This document shows, piece by piece, positions 13,331-24,349 of a stretch of DNA of 64,000 nt. This DNA comes from Vanilla planifolia (Eukaryota; Streptophyta; Magnoliopsida; Asparagales; Orchidaceae). Made by a program: the position numbers and the translations under genes. The notes under the pieces were generated by a model. It was not told the DNA's origin. It searched no databases and was given only the letters and a program-made list of their open reading frames with translations. The stretch lies in assembly GCA_023846275.1 (NCBI GenBank), contig CM043874.1, positions 32,467,130 to 32,531,129 of the forward strand, in the 5' to 3' direction. The stretch's first letter is position 1; each line of letters starts with the position of its first letter.

Positions 13331-14119
13331 ATGTTTCATAATATATAATTAAATCACCAATTCTACTTATAGATAATGGAAAATAATTGGGCACTACCTT
13401 TAAATTATTTATATATGTAGACCCATGCAATCAAGTTATAAAAGCTAATAAATTGTCTTATGGAATGGAATAAAGAAAAGTTTGGGAAAACTTTTGATGC
13501 AATTAAGTCTACTAAAGAACTAGTTGACATGGAACAAGCTCAATTTCAATCATGTCAAAACAAGATGGTAAAAAATTGAGCTAATTAAAGAAAATGAATC
13601 CCCATTGGATGCAATTTCAAAGGAAGAAATCTTTTGGTAGCACAAAATCAGCATTAATTGTCTTAAAAAAGTAAAAAAACACAAAATTCTATCATACCAT
13701 GTTGAAGGATAGAAGAGACAAATTAAATAATATTAGCATAGAAGGCAATACTAATGAATTTATCCATTAGGACAATAAAAATTTTTAAGTTGTAGTTGAA
13801 CACTCCTAGCTATTATAATTAGTTATAGACCTAATGGACAATGAAAAGTTACAACTTCATTCCTTCCTTTGTTATTAATGAAGATAATAATTGATTGATG
13901 AAGAAAGTCTCCTAGAAGGGATTAGTGAGACAGAATTTTAGATGGATTAGCATAACACTCTTATAATTAAAGGGTATATTAAAAACTTTCTTATGTATGA
14001 GTTATTATAGCAAATGATGTATTAGATGTTACAAGCAACTTTCTAACTAGAGCTCCAATTATTATTGGAATAGCTAGCACAAACTAACAACAAATTCAAA
14101 AAATTTGAATTTTAAGATG

Positions 14120-14950
14120 CTTAATGGCTTCAGGTTAAAGTTTTTATCCAATTTTACTATAAAAATGTTTTGTAAGGTATTAGTAGATAGATTATTGGGA
14201 ATACTTTCTAATATCTTCTCCATAAAATATGAGGGCATTTTTTAATGATGGAGAGATTACTTATAATATTTGGATCCCAAAATGTAATGAAAGCTGAAAA
14301 TATTATGTAATCCAATTGGGTCTAAAGAGTGCCTTTGATAGCTTATGAAAGGATTTTTTTGTAGGATGCCTGAAAAATCTCAACTTTGTAGAGCAATTCA
14401 TCATGGTGATAAAACATATTCTAGGTAGCACCAAGAATTCAAACATAATAAATGACAAGGCAATTGGTTACCTTCAAGTTTCTTAGCTGGTCAAGCAAGG
14501 GAACTCAATTTCACCCTTAAGCTTCTTTTTTGTTGTGAAAGTTGTTAGCCATGCTAATCTAAATTCATTTATTAAAGAAATGCTCAATTATTCATGGATT
14601 TTTTTATTTACTTTAAAACTTTATCATTCCTTCACATAAGGTACCAATAAAGCAAGTTAATTACTAGTCAAGAAATGCATTTAAAACATGTGAAAAAATT
14701 AGCCAATAACTTGATTTTTAAAGAGATAAGCTTCCTTCTAATTATTTATTCCAACTTCTCTTTGTTGGAAGAAAGAAAATTGCTTATTTTTGAGACCAAC
14801 TAGATAAAATCAATAAGAAATGGTAGGTTGGAAAGGTAGAAGTGCTATACAAGAGGAAAATATACTCTTATGAAGCTTGTCTTGGCATCAATATTAACTT
14901 TCTCTCTGATACTAGTTAATCCACATCTCAACATACATCACAGAATTGAG
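14120..14950 (+). pseudogene. LINE B reverse transcriptase domain, decayed
   Basis: From 14,170 the reading CKVLVDRLLGILSNIFS matches 'KvLaNRLk..L..iIS' of the fingers region. Near 14,320 GLKSAFDSL matches the first palm motif (D-x-x-x-A-F/Y-D). At about 14,485-14,540 VKQGNSISPLSFFFVV matches the RQGDPLSP box, with the GD changed to GN. From about 14,745 FVGRKKIAYF then QLDKINKK and a shifted segment match the 'GRkk..yF..l..ki..kl.gWk...LS..Gk' thumb region. I could not locate the second catalytic aspartate pair. Stops are frequent. Confidence 0.75.
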
Positions 14951-15869
14951 AAAATTGCGATTGGTTTGCTTTGTTGTGACTTTAATGATTTACATAGATA
15001 TCACTGCATCAATTTGATAAAAGTTAGCTTTCCAACTTATTAGAATGGATTAAGTCTCAAAACATTGCAAGAGGTAAAGCCTATGTTCACAGTAAAAGTC
15101 AATTCAAAATTTATTCCTATGGTAAAGCTACATGTTAGATAAATATTTAAAATTAGAAAGATAAGGTAAGTATTTAAACACCTAAACATTCATGAAAAAT
15201 ACAAAAGAGATGGTTTTACATCATGTTGAATTCTCTAACATGAAGGAAAACAAGTTTTAGACACTAATTATTGTTGAAAAGCTTAGTATTTAATTAGTTT
15301 AGGAACTAATAAGAAGTAAAGGGCTCAATTTGAATTCAAGGTAGAAATTCTGTGACTCAAAATATCCACTAAAAATCTTAATTCTTTTGTGGAGCATATT
15401 TAATAGAATACTACCATTCTATTAATATTTTAAAAAGCTCAATTTTTAGAAAGCTTCAAAGCACCACAATGCTCTAACGAAGATTAAATGGACAATGACT
15501 TTATGAGAAGCAAAAAAACAAGTGAAGTGGGCACTATCTTTGCTAGTAACTTGCACATTTTTTAATTAGAACCAACAAAAACAAATAATCTAATATCTCA
15601 TTGGTGGAAGTATGGACATGATCACTTGATTAGAAGAAAATCTTTCTCATCATTCACTTCATTATATGATGGAACATATAGATGATTAGAGACCTAAAAA
15701 TTCTTAATTTGACTAACTAATAAATACAATAATTGACAATGTGATATATAATAGCTATAACAGGTTTAGCTATTTTTCTCTAGCACAAATGTTTTAGGAA
15801 GAACTTCATTTGATTTAACTTAGTTTAGTTTCTCAATATTCACTTTTGAGGTATAAAAGTTTTGAAGTT

Positions 15870-16190
15870 GAGAAATGGTGCCATCATTCACATAAAATGC
15901 TTAAGCTAAATTTAGATGGTTTTATGAATTATAATAGTGGACAAATTAGTTGCAATGAAGTCATTCAAAATCACATAAGCCAAGCAGTAGATGTTTTCCC
16001 ATTGATGGAAGCAAATCATTACTAAAAGGTAAAGGATTGTCTCTATCGGTTGTCTGTAAAATTCCAATAGTGGAGGCATTCATAAACCTATCATAGAAAT
16101 GGACTATAAAACAATCCTTAAATTGGTGCATGTCTAGATAAATATTTTGTAAAAGCACTCAAACATTATTTAGCAAATCACTCAATTGGA
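15870..16190 (+). pseudogene. LINE B RNase H domain, decayed
   Basis: The plus-strand reading KMLKLNLDGFMNYNSGQISC then VIQNHISQAVDVF matches the opening of plant LINE/retroelement RNase H ('..VKLNfDGa..gNPG.aG.GGViRdh.G'). The first catalytic aspartate (LDG) is kept. After a shift, VCKIPIVEAFINLS and LNWCMS continue the fold. It lies downstream of the LINE B RT on the same strand, as in intact plant L1 elements. The reverse-strand open frame over this stretch is taken as a chance frame. Confidence 0.7.
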
Positions 16191-16200
16191 AATTACAAGA

Positions 16201-18843
16201 ATGGTTCATTAGGATTACATTCCCAAATTTGATAACGGTGTGGCATACTACCTTATGAAAACAACAATAAATCTACAAAATCATGCACCTAAGATTCATA
16301 AAAGTTCAATGATATCAATCACTCTTGCTAAACTAGAAGTTTTGTTCTCATTCATTCAAGCTTCATACACGATATAAGAATCATATTGGAGGATTAGCCT
16401 TAATATGGTATAGAAAATTGAAGCTTTTTAATATGTTCAAATACTTTTTACAATAGGATATTCATGATCACACAATGTTAAGAATCTAAAATTTATATAT
16501 TCTTAGCTTCATACCGATATGTTTTTCTTTGCAATGACATTAGCCAATTATGATCGATATGCATGACAATGTAGCAAACACACCAGCAAGGTAAGAGTTC
16601 TCAAATGTTTGATTGAGTGCGAGAAAATGTGGTAAAGCACTCATTATATAACAATAATTAAAACCTATCAATGAATTGGACATGTATACTTAGCACTGGA
16701 ACGTACTATTCAAAAAAAGGCTCTATGGTATAGTTATGAAATTCATAGGAAAGGCATCAAATAGTTATGACTAGCTATGCATCATATTATTTAAAATTGG
16801 ACATCACTACATCAAAAAACTACACATATTTCACATTAGGCATGTCTATTTTTGTATAGCTAGTATAGTTCATCTCAGGTCCACATCATATCACGACATT
16901 ATTCCCTTACTCTTCAAAAAAAAAGTGTACTAATATACTTGTTTGCATTATCATACTATGGTGAAGGTGCAATCCTCAGCATCAATCAAATGTGCCTCTT
17001 AGAAGTTGGTAATATTTGTTTTGGCACTCATTCAGATTTTAACATTTGTTCTTAGATGAATACTAGATTATTAGAACTATTGAATTCAAAGATAACACAA
17101 TCATAAATCTAAAATGGCACATCGAATGGGATTAGACTAATGCGCCATCCAAAAGTCACGATGGTGTGTCAACACCATATGAAACATATCTTGACCTGTG
17201 CTAAACTACAACATTGGCTATGAATAGTAATTGTTTCAATGTGCTAACATCATTCTGAGATTAACAAGCAACCCCACTCAGTTAGACAAAGGCCATGTGT
17301 CTTAATATTGATAAAGTGCTACTGTGCCATGGAAAAATTAAATCAACAACTACTATTAGCAAGAGCTAATAAGTTATGGCCTCATCAAATTTATCCTTTT
17401 TTGGGTTATAATACTTATCATATTCAACATAATTTTTATTTTTGAACAGCTAAAATGGTTTAAGTGATGATCCAAATTGTTACTCTACTTTCCTTATATT
17501 GTCCATGATGTACTTTATTTGATAATATAGCATATGTTCATACTTGAAATGTTTTGCTTGTCAAAAGATCTTTTAACCTATTTTTTCCTCAAGCCACCTT
17601 TGTAAATATGTTGAAATTTCTTTTGTAACACTTGAAAAACTAATGTTTTAAGAAAAAAACTAAATAATATTTATGTTTTGTGAATATTGATTTTGTTTAA
17701 AAGGGGAGTTTCAAAAAATTCATCAAGTTAATTAATAAAAAAGAAATTCTTAAATTAATTTGTAGATGAATCGATTATTGTGTGTTAAAAGAACGTCAAG
17801 TACAAAATATTTAGTGCACTTAAAAGCTTGTCTCCTCCATTCAAAATTCTAGAAATCTATGCCATTATCCACTTTTCAAAAGGTTAAAGAGATGATGCTT
17901 AAGCAGCATGCAAGATATGAAATGTTAGATCAAAAAATGTTAATCCATTTATTATTACCAGTTATAAAATGAAACCCACGTTGTAAAATTTTGATCTCAA
18001 AACAAATTATTGAATTTCAAACAATTAGCACTCAATCTAGTGCTTCGTAACAAATATAGTCTTTTTTAATCAAAACAAAATTCCATACTAATAATACAAA
18101 ACATTAAAATGAATAAGCTCATGAAGGTATGCAATACAAGTTGTATCATATAAAAGTATTAAATGACACCTTATTCTCAAATTAAATGTCCAAAATATGT
18201 GAACTAATTTTAGTTAAATAAGTAATAGCTAATTTTTTAAAAAAGAGTTTATCAAAAAATGTGTAACAAAAACCAAATGTTTGGGTGTTGCACTAAAAAT
18301 TAAAGTCACTTTTTAGATTTTTATTAGTAAACCAAACACATTATACTCATGGTTAACCAAAAACGAAAAATCTAAGTTATAATAGATCTAGATTTAGTAA
18401 GTATGCTTGAGTAATGATCACCTCAATGTGAAATCTTTTATAGGGATTCATTAATTAAATATAATTTAATCCATTAAAAATCTATTGTAAATAAGATTCA
18501 TCAGTGTTGGTGCTGTGAGTTAAAGTGTAAAGGGTGGGGGTCGCGAATTATTGGTATAAAATTTACAAATTTTCTTCAAATGAAACAATAACAAATAAAG
18601 ATTTATTATTTTAAAAATACTTAATCAACTTCTTTTGAAAACTTGTTATGAATGCACCACAAACCATTCTTGATTTCCACATGAAATAATAGTAATTTTG
18701 AGGCCATAATAAGGTGTTAAGTGAGATGCAAGTAATTAAAGAAAATAAAATGGACAAAGGGTCAGCAGTGTTTTAGTTGGTTTAACTTATTGTTAAACCC
18801 ACATCAACCTCTAGGAAACAATCTTAATCACCACTAACAAATA
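16201..18843. other. No gene recognised
   Basis: The stretch is AT-rich apart from a slightly richer patch at 17,040-17,340. No protein motif, tRNA or repeat structure was identified. It lies between LINE B and the copia fragment and may contain decayed LTR-element DNA, but nothing visible proves that. Confidence 0.4.
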
Positions 18844-19041
18844 TTGTCCTTTACATTAACATGGTGGAGAAACTCAAATACAAATCAATACTTTTCATGG
18901 ATTCACCACATCCCAAAAACCACTCAAGGTATGATCGAGGGCATGAGCATTTGCCTAGGAGCACAACAAAAAAAATTAAAATATAAGAGTCAAGTACAAG
19001 CCAAGAGTTCAACGAAATATGAACTTGTTATACCAATATAA
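18844..19041 (+). pseudogene. Ty1-copia RNase H fragment
   Basis: A 65-codon open stretch reads GMSICLGAQQKKLKYKSQVQ followed by AKSSTKYELV. Copia RNase H domains have the pattern 'sG....lG...isWkSkKQ...a.SStEAEy.a', so WKSKKQ is replaced by KYKSQ and SSTEAEY by SSTKYEL. The glutamate of SSTEAEY is kept at the second position only. The upstream frame (ITLTWW, HIPKTTQGM) is poorly conserved. No LTRs, integrase or RT were found nearby, so this is an isolated scrap of a larger dead element. Confidence 0.65.
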
Positions 19042-19624
19042 GCAACACAATCCAATACATTTTTAGAAAGAATTATTATTTAAAAAGGAGCTTATGTGAT
19101 ACAAATGTTAGGTGACATTGCTTGTATAGCTTTTCCCTTTCTCTCATTGGAGTTGGTTATTTAATCCTATGTCTTCTACTCCCATAATGTGTTGAAATGG
19201 ATGTGGAAGTTAATTATTATAGAAAATGCCTAGTGTGTTTTTCCACACATTGCCGATTTGTTAGCTACTGTGTCAATAAACCAACATCAATCTATTCCAA
19301 ATATTTAGTGGGGGTTTATATATTTTTTCAATGCATAAGACCCTCACATGTGATCTCCATTAGTTTTTAGAAGTATGAAATACTTTTTAGGCTTCACTAA
19401 ACTAGCAATTAACCAATTTTTGCTTATATTCATGTAACATGAAAACAGGATCTTATCATATGATCTTATATTGAAAAAATTTTGAAGTTCTATACAAAAA
19501 TTGAATTCTATGAAATTCTTATGATCGTTGATCCTAAAGCAAATGCATTATATGATAGGAAATACTATATTTTACAAATTCCTCTAGATAGGAAAGATTG
19601 TATGCTTAGCCTTAATAGTTTATT
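19042..19624. other. No gene recognised
   Basis: This stretch lies between the copia scrap and the start of the ~930-bp satellite. It could contain the 3' end of the copia element, but no terminal repeat or polypurine tract is clear. Confidence 0.4.
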
Positions 19625-22600
19625 CCATTTTGATTGTCATATTATATTATACACAGACTTGCATAGAATGATAACTTTTTAACAATTAAATATTTTAATG
19701 TCCTCATAGTATCATTGCCTCAATCCAATTGTATTGTACCTGACATAATATGCATGCATAAAAACTTCTCAACATTCCCTTCTCTATTTAATCAGCTAGT
19801 GTACATGCTCCATTAATTTTTTTGACAACAAATAAATAGCTTAATTGACCAAATCATACAACTCGAGTTGAAGATGATACTATTTTTTTTCTTAGAGTGC
19901 TTGTGACAAACTTGGATTGAACATTTCATCACATGATCATATACTCACAATATGTACATTATACTATATAAAATTGTTTTAATACACTATCAGTAATGCA
20001 ATTTAAATAAGTTTATAACTACTTTTTGCATATTCAAATTTTTTGTTGTTGTTAAAGCATACCGTATGAGCTTGAGCATTGGTATCCACAAAATCAGTAC
20101 AATTTAACTTAAGAACTCTATGTGTATCAAGTGTTTTGCAAATAAACAAGTTCTCCCAAGTGATATGCATATAAACTCTAAAATAAGGCTAAAGATAAGG
20201 AGTTTAGTAAGTAACTTAGTTTAAATTCTTATGCTTGATCGATGAATCGTAAATTATACATATCTTTTAGGATAAATGGTTGCATCTTTTCTTCAAGTTT
20301 ACAAAAGGATGACATCTTCATTATTGTCATTAAGTACCTCAACTTTTTAATCCAATGGCTACATCAATAGAAAAGTTTTTATTTTTCTACTTAATTTTAA
20401 AATAGTCAATAACACACAATTAGATATGTTAGATCATAAAGAAACTAGTTAAATGTTTACCATCTTCAAAACAAAATGTTGTCTTTAGTGCTCATGAGTT
20501 TCAATATGTCCTCCATTTTGATGATGAAAAACATTTATTTCTAAGGACAAAAAAGATGTCAAATAATATTTGTAATATTTTATTATACACTAATTTGCAT
20601 AGAATGATAATATTTAAAAAATTAAATAATTTAATGCACCCATGGAATCATTACTATGTTCCAATTGTATTGTAGGAAAAAAATAATAAAGTATACAAAA
20701 TTCTCAAGATTCTCTTCTATAATTAATCACTTTGTGTACATGCTCCATTGATTTGTTTGACAACAAATACATAGCAAAATCGGCCGAATCATACAACTTG
20801 AGCATAAGATCATACCTTAGAGTTGTTGTGGTAAACTTGCTTTGAACTATTTCATCCCATGATTATATACTCACAATATGCTAATTGTGCTGCATAAAAT
20901 AGTTTTAATACAATATCAACAATACAATTTAAACAAGTTTAAAGCAACTTTTTGTATATTCAATTTTTTTTATTGTTGTTAAACCTTTGTGAACTTGATC
21001 ACTTTTATCTACAGAATGAATAGAATTTAACTTAAGAACTCTATGTGTATGAAGTGTTTTTGCAAATAAGAAAGTTCTCCTAAGTGATATACATGTAGAC
21101 TAAAAAATGAAACTAAAGAAAAAGTGTTTAGAAATTAACTAAGTTTAAATGCTTATGCTTGACCAATGAATTGTAAACTATTCATATCTTTTAGGAAATA
21201 TGGTTGCATCCTTTTCTACAAGTTTATGAAGGATGGCTTCTTCATTTTTGAAATTAACTATCTCAACTTCCTAATCTAAAATCTCCAAGCATTTAAAAAG
21301 TTTGCATATTTTTATACTTATCTTTAAAATAATCTACAACACACAATTAGATATGTTAGAACCTAAAGAAGCAAGTTAAAAGCCTACTATCTTAAAAACT
21401 ATATGTTGCCTTTAGAATACAATGGTTTAAGTATGTCCTCCATATTGACGGTGAAAAAATGTTATTTGCAAGGACAATATATGTCAAGCAATATTTATCA
21501 CATTACATTATACACTAATTTGCATGGAATGATAATATTTTAATAATTAAATATTTTATGGTGCCCGTAGTGTCATTGCACCAATCCAATTATATTGTAC
21601 AATAAATAATACTAAAGTATTCAAAATTCTCTCGATTCCTTTCTCTTTTTAATCACTTAGTGTTTGTGATTCATTTATTTGTTTGACCCCAAATACATAG
21701 CTCAATTGACTAAATCATACAACTCAAGCATAAGATCATAAATTTAATTTCTTAGTGTGGTAATGATAAACTTGGATTGAATTATTTCATTCCATGTTAA
21801 TATATTCACAATATGCTAATTATTCTATTTAAAATAATTTTAATACAATATCAACACTACAATTTAAATAAGCTTAAAAGAACTTTTTCTATATTCAAAT
21901 TTTTCATTATTAAAGCATGCCATGTGAACTTGAGCATTGGTACCTACATAATGAATAGAATTTGACTTAAGCAATCCATGAGTATGAAGATTTTTGTGCA
22001 AAATAGGAAGTTCATTCAAGTGATATAGACATAAACTCAAAAATGAAGCTAAAGATAAGGGGTTTAGAAAGTAACATAGTTTAAATGCTTATGCTTGACC
22101 AATGAATTGTCAACTATTCATATCTTTTAGGATATAAGGTTGCATCCTTTGCTTCATTTTTTATAGAAGGATGTCTCCTTCATTCTTTAAATTAAGTGTC
22201 TCATCTTCTTAAGCCAAATGCTCCATCCATTAAAAAAGCTTTTATTTCCCTACTTATCTTTAAAATAATCTATCACACACAATCAGATATGTTAGATCAA
22301 AAAGAAACTAGTTAAAAGTCCAGTATCTTCAAAACAATATGTTGTCATCAACAGTCACGAGTTTTAGTATGTACATTATTTTGATGATGAAAAAGCTTTA
22401 TTTGTCAGAACAAAGTATGTTAAACAATAGTTTTTGTATTTATACACTAATTTTCATAGAATTATATTATTTTAAAAATTAAATATTTTAATGTGCCTAT
22501 AATAGAGTAGAATTGAACTTAAGAACTCTATGATTGTGAAGGTTTTTGCAAATAAATAAGTTTTCACATGTGATATGCATGTAAATTGAGAATTAAAGTT

Positions 22601-23600
22601 AAAGATAAGAAGTTTAGAAAGTAACTTCTTCCAAATGCTTATGTTTGACCTATGAATTGTAAAGTATTCTTATCTTTTAGGATATATGGCTGCATCATTT
22701 TCTTCAAGTTTATAGAAGGATGACATCTTGATTCTTATCATTAAGTATCTCAACTTCTTAATGCAAAAGCACCATCCATTGAAAATGTTATGATTTTTTT
22801 CTTATCCTTAAAATAATCTATAACAGAAAATTAGATATGTCAGATTATAAATAAACAAGTTAAAAGTTGAATATCTTCAAAACAATATGTTGTCTTTAGC
22901 GACTGTGGATTTCAGTATGGACTCCATTTTGATGATGAAAAAGCTTTAATTGTAAGGAAAAAAATATGTCAAACAACATTAATCATGTTATATTATATCC
23001 GAATTTTTATAGGATGATAATATTTTAATAATTAGATATTTTAATGTCCTTATAATATCATTCCTTTGATCTAACTATATTGCACAATAAATAGTACAAA
23101 TATATATAAAATTCCCAAAATTCCCTTCTCTATTTAATCACTCAGTGTACATGCTCCCTTGATTTTTTTACTACAAATACATAGTTCAATCAACCATATT
23201 ATACAACTTGAGCATAAGATCATACTATTTGATTTCTTTAGAGTGCTTGTGATAAACTTGGATTGAACTATTTCATCTCATGATCATATACATAAATATT
23301 CTAATCACACTATATAAATAGATTTAATAAAATATTATTAATATAATTTAGATAAGTTTAAAACTACTTTTTAAATATTCAAATTTTTTTGTTGTTGTTA
23401 AAGCATACCATATGAACTTGTGCACTAGTGTCTAGAAAATGAGTAGTATTTGACTTAAGAACTCAATGTAAATGAAGTTTTTTTACAAATTTGCAAGTTC
23501 TCCAAAGTGTTATGCATGTAAACTAAGAAATGTAGCAAAAGCTAATGATTTTAGAAAGTAACTTAGTTAAAATGCTTATGCTTGAACTATGATCATAAGA
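19625..23600 (+). repeat. Satellite array, ~930-bp monomers (about 4.5 copies)
   Basis: Head-to-tail direct repeats. One landmark (AACTTAAGAACTCTATGTGT and variants) occurs near 20,107, 21,029, 21,961, 22,514 and 23,455. A second (ACATGCTCCATTGATTTGTT and variants) lies near 19,803, 20,738 and 23,150, with a diverged copy near 21,665. A third (GCATAGAATGATAAT) lies near 19,660, 20,594, 21,522 and 22,995. Spacings are about 925-940 bp, except one unit shortened by roughly 380 bp between 21,961 and 22,514. Copies differ by many substitutions, so the array is old. No coding capacity was seen. Confidence 0.9.
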
Positions 23601-23699
23601 AGATTCAAAGACAGAAGTGAAAAAGTTAGTATTCATTGCTACAACTATGCAAGCGAAGTGATTTAGCTTTTCTTTGATGTCTTTCATGTCCAAAAAAGC

Positions 23700-24345
23700 T
23701 AGGCACAAACCGGAGGAGTCTGAATTGGAATGAAGAAGACGTTTCCCTAAAGGAGTTCACAGAACTATGAATTATCACTTAGGATGGGATCGCTCTGCAT
23801 CTCAATCCATTGATCGCCTGATCTGGGACCGGGGGCCCCTCTGGTTGTTGATTTTCATAGTTTGACCTTATGGTCAGGTTGGTGCATTGTTATTGCCCAT
23901 AGCTACACTCCTTCACTAAAGAGAAGTATTCATGGTCAGGGTTGAGGAAAGAGATAATGCAGCAATCTTGGAAAGCTTGGGCTTTTTAGAGGATAAACTC
24001 AATATTTTGGGGTGCCTATTCTATATTCTATTCGTTCTCAATTCAAAGCTTCTGAATGGGGTGAGATCATTTTAGCTAGAGTAAATTCTTGGACTGGTCA
24101 ATCTTTTTCCAAGGGGGCTCCCCTATGGGGAACTTCTGAAACAAAATACGTTTTGGAGCCACTTTGGCTCTTTGAGAGCAGGTTAAAGGCCCAGAGATCT
24201 GGTAATGAAGCGTTGGCCTATGTGTACAAGATCCTGATGAACTCACTATACGGTAGATTAGGCATTGAGCCAAAAGCATGATCATCGAGGTCTGCATACT
24301 CTTGGACCACCGCGAGGGTAGCACACCTATCTGGCTCAACTAGTA
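23700..24345 (+). mobile_element. GC-richer organelle-like insertion between two satellites
   Basis: This stretch is visibly richer in G and C than either neighbour (for example GGGACCGGGGGCCCCTCTGG near 23,826). It contains a DNA polymerase fragment typical of plant mitochondrial linear plasmids. It starts just after the last ~930-bp monomer and ends where the next satellite begins, so it appears as an inserted block. The first 300 bp have no recognised content. I infer mitochondrial or plasmid DNA transferred to the nucleus. Borders are approximate. Confidence 0.65.
24012..24310 (+). pseudogene. Type-B DNA polymerase fragment (mitochondrial-plasmid dpo type)
   Basis: The 89-codon open frame ends with SGNEALAYVYKILMNSLYGR then LGIEPK. 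K-x3-N-S-x-Y-G is the nucleotide-binding motif B of family B DNA polymerases, and the surrounding text matches the protein-primed polymerases of plant mitochondrial linear plasmids. Just after PK a one-base shift gives MIIEVC in place of the usual S-x-I-x-E-V-C, so the fragment is frameshifted as well as truncated. Exonuclease motifs and the catalytic DTD box are absent. The first half of the frame (SEWGEIILARVNSWTG) was not recognised and may be unrelated joined sequence. Confidence 0.75.
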
Positions 24346-24349
24346 GATT

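Larger units (their letters stand above)
11480..16200 (+). mobile_element. LINE B: old L1-type non-LTR retrotransposon relic
   Basis: Plus-strand remnants occur in canonical order: ORF1 DUF4283-like domain (11,531-11,900), endonuclease (about 12,635-13,330), reverse transcriptase (about 14,120-14,950) and RNase H (about 15,870-16,190). The length of about 4.7 kb fits a nearly complete element whose 5' and 3' ends have blurred. Stops and frameshifts are dense and base composition equals the background, so the copy is old and inactive. No convincing poly(A) tail or target-site duplication was found. Confidence 0.85.

Noticed and set aside
23523..23708. 61-codon minus-strand frame at the satellite/insertion edge
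   Set aside because: It spans the end of the last satellite monomer and the start of the insertion, with no recognisable motif.
23760..24010. Possible chloroplast or mitochondrial gene upstream of the polymerase fragment
   Set aside because: No reading frame or motif of a known organelle gene could be recognised, so only an organelle-like origin is suggested.
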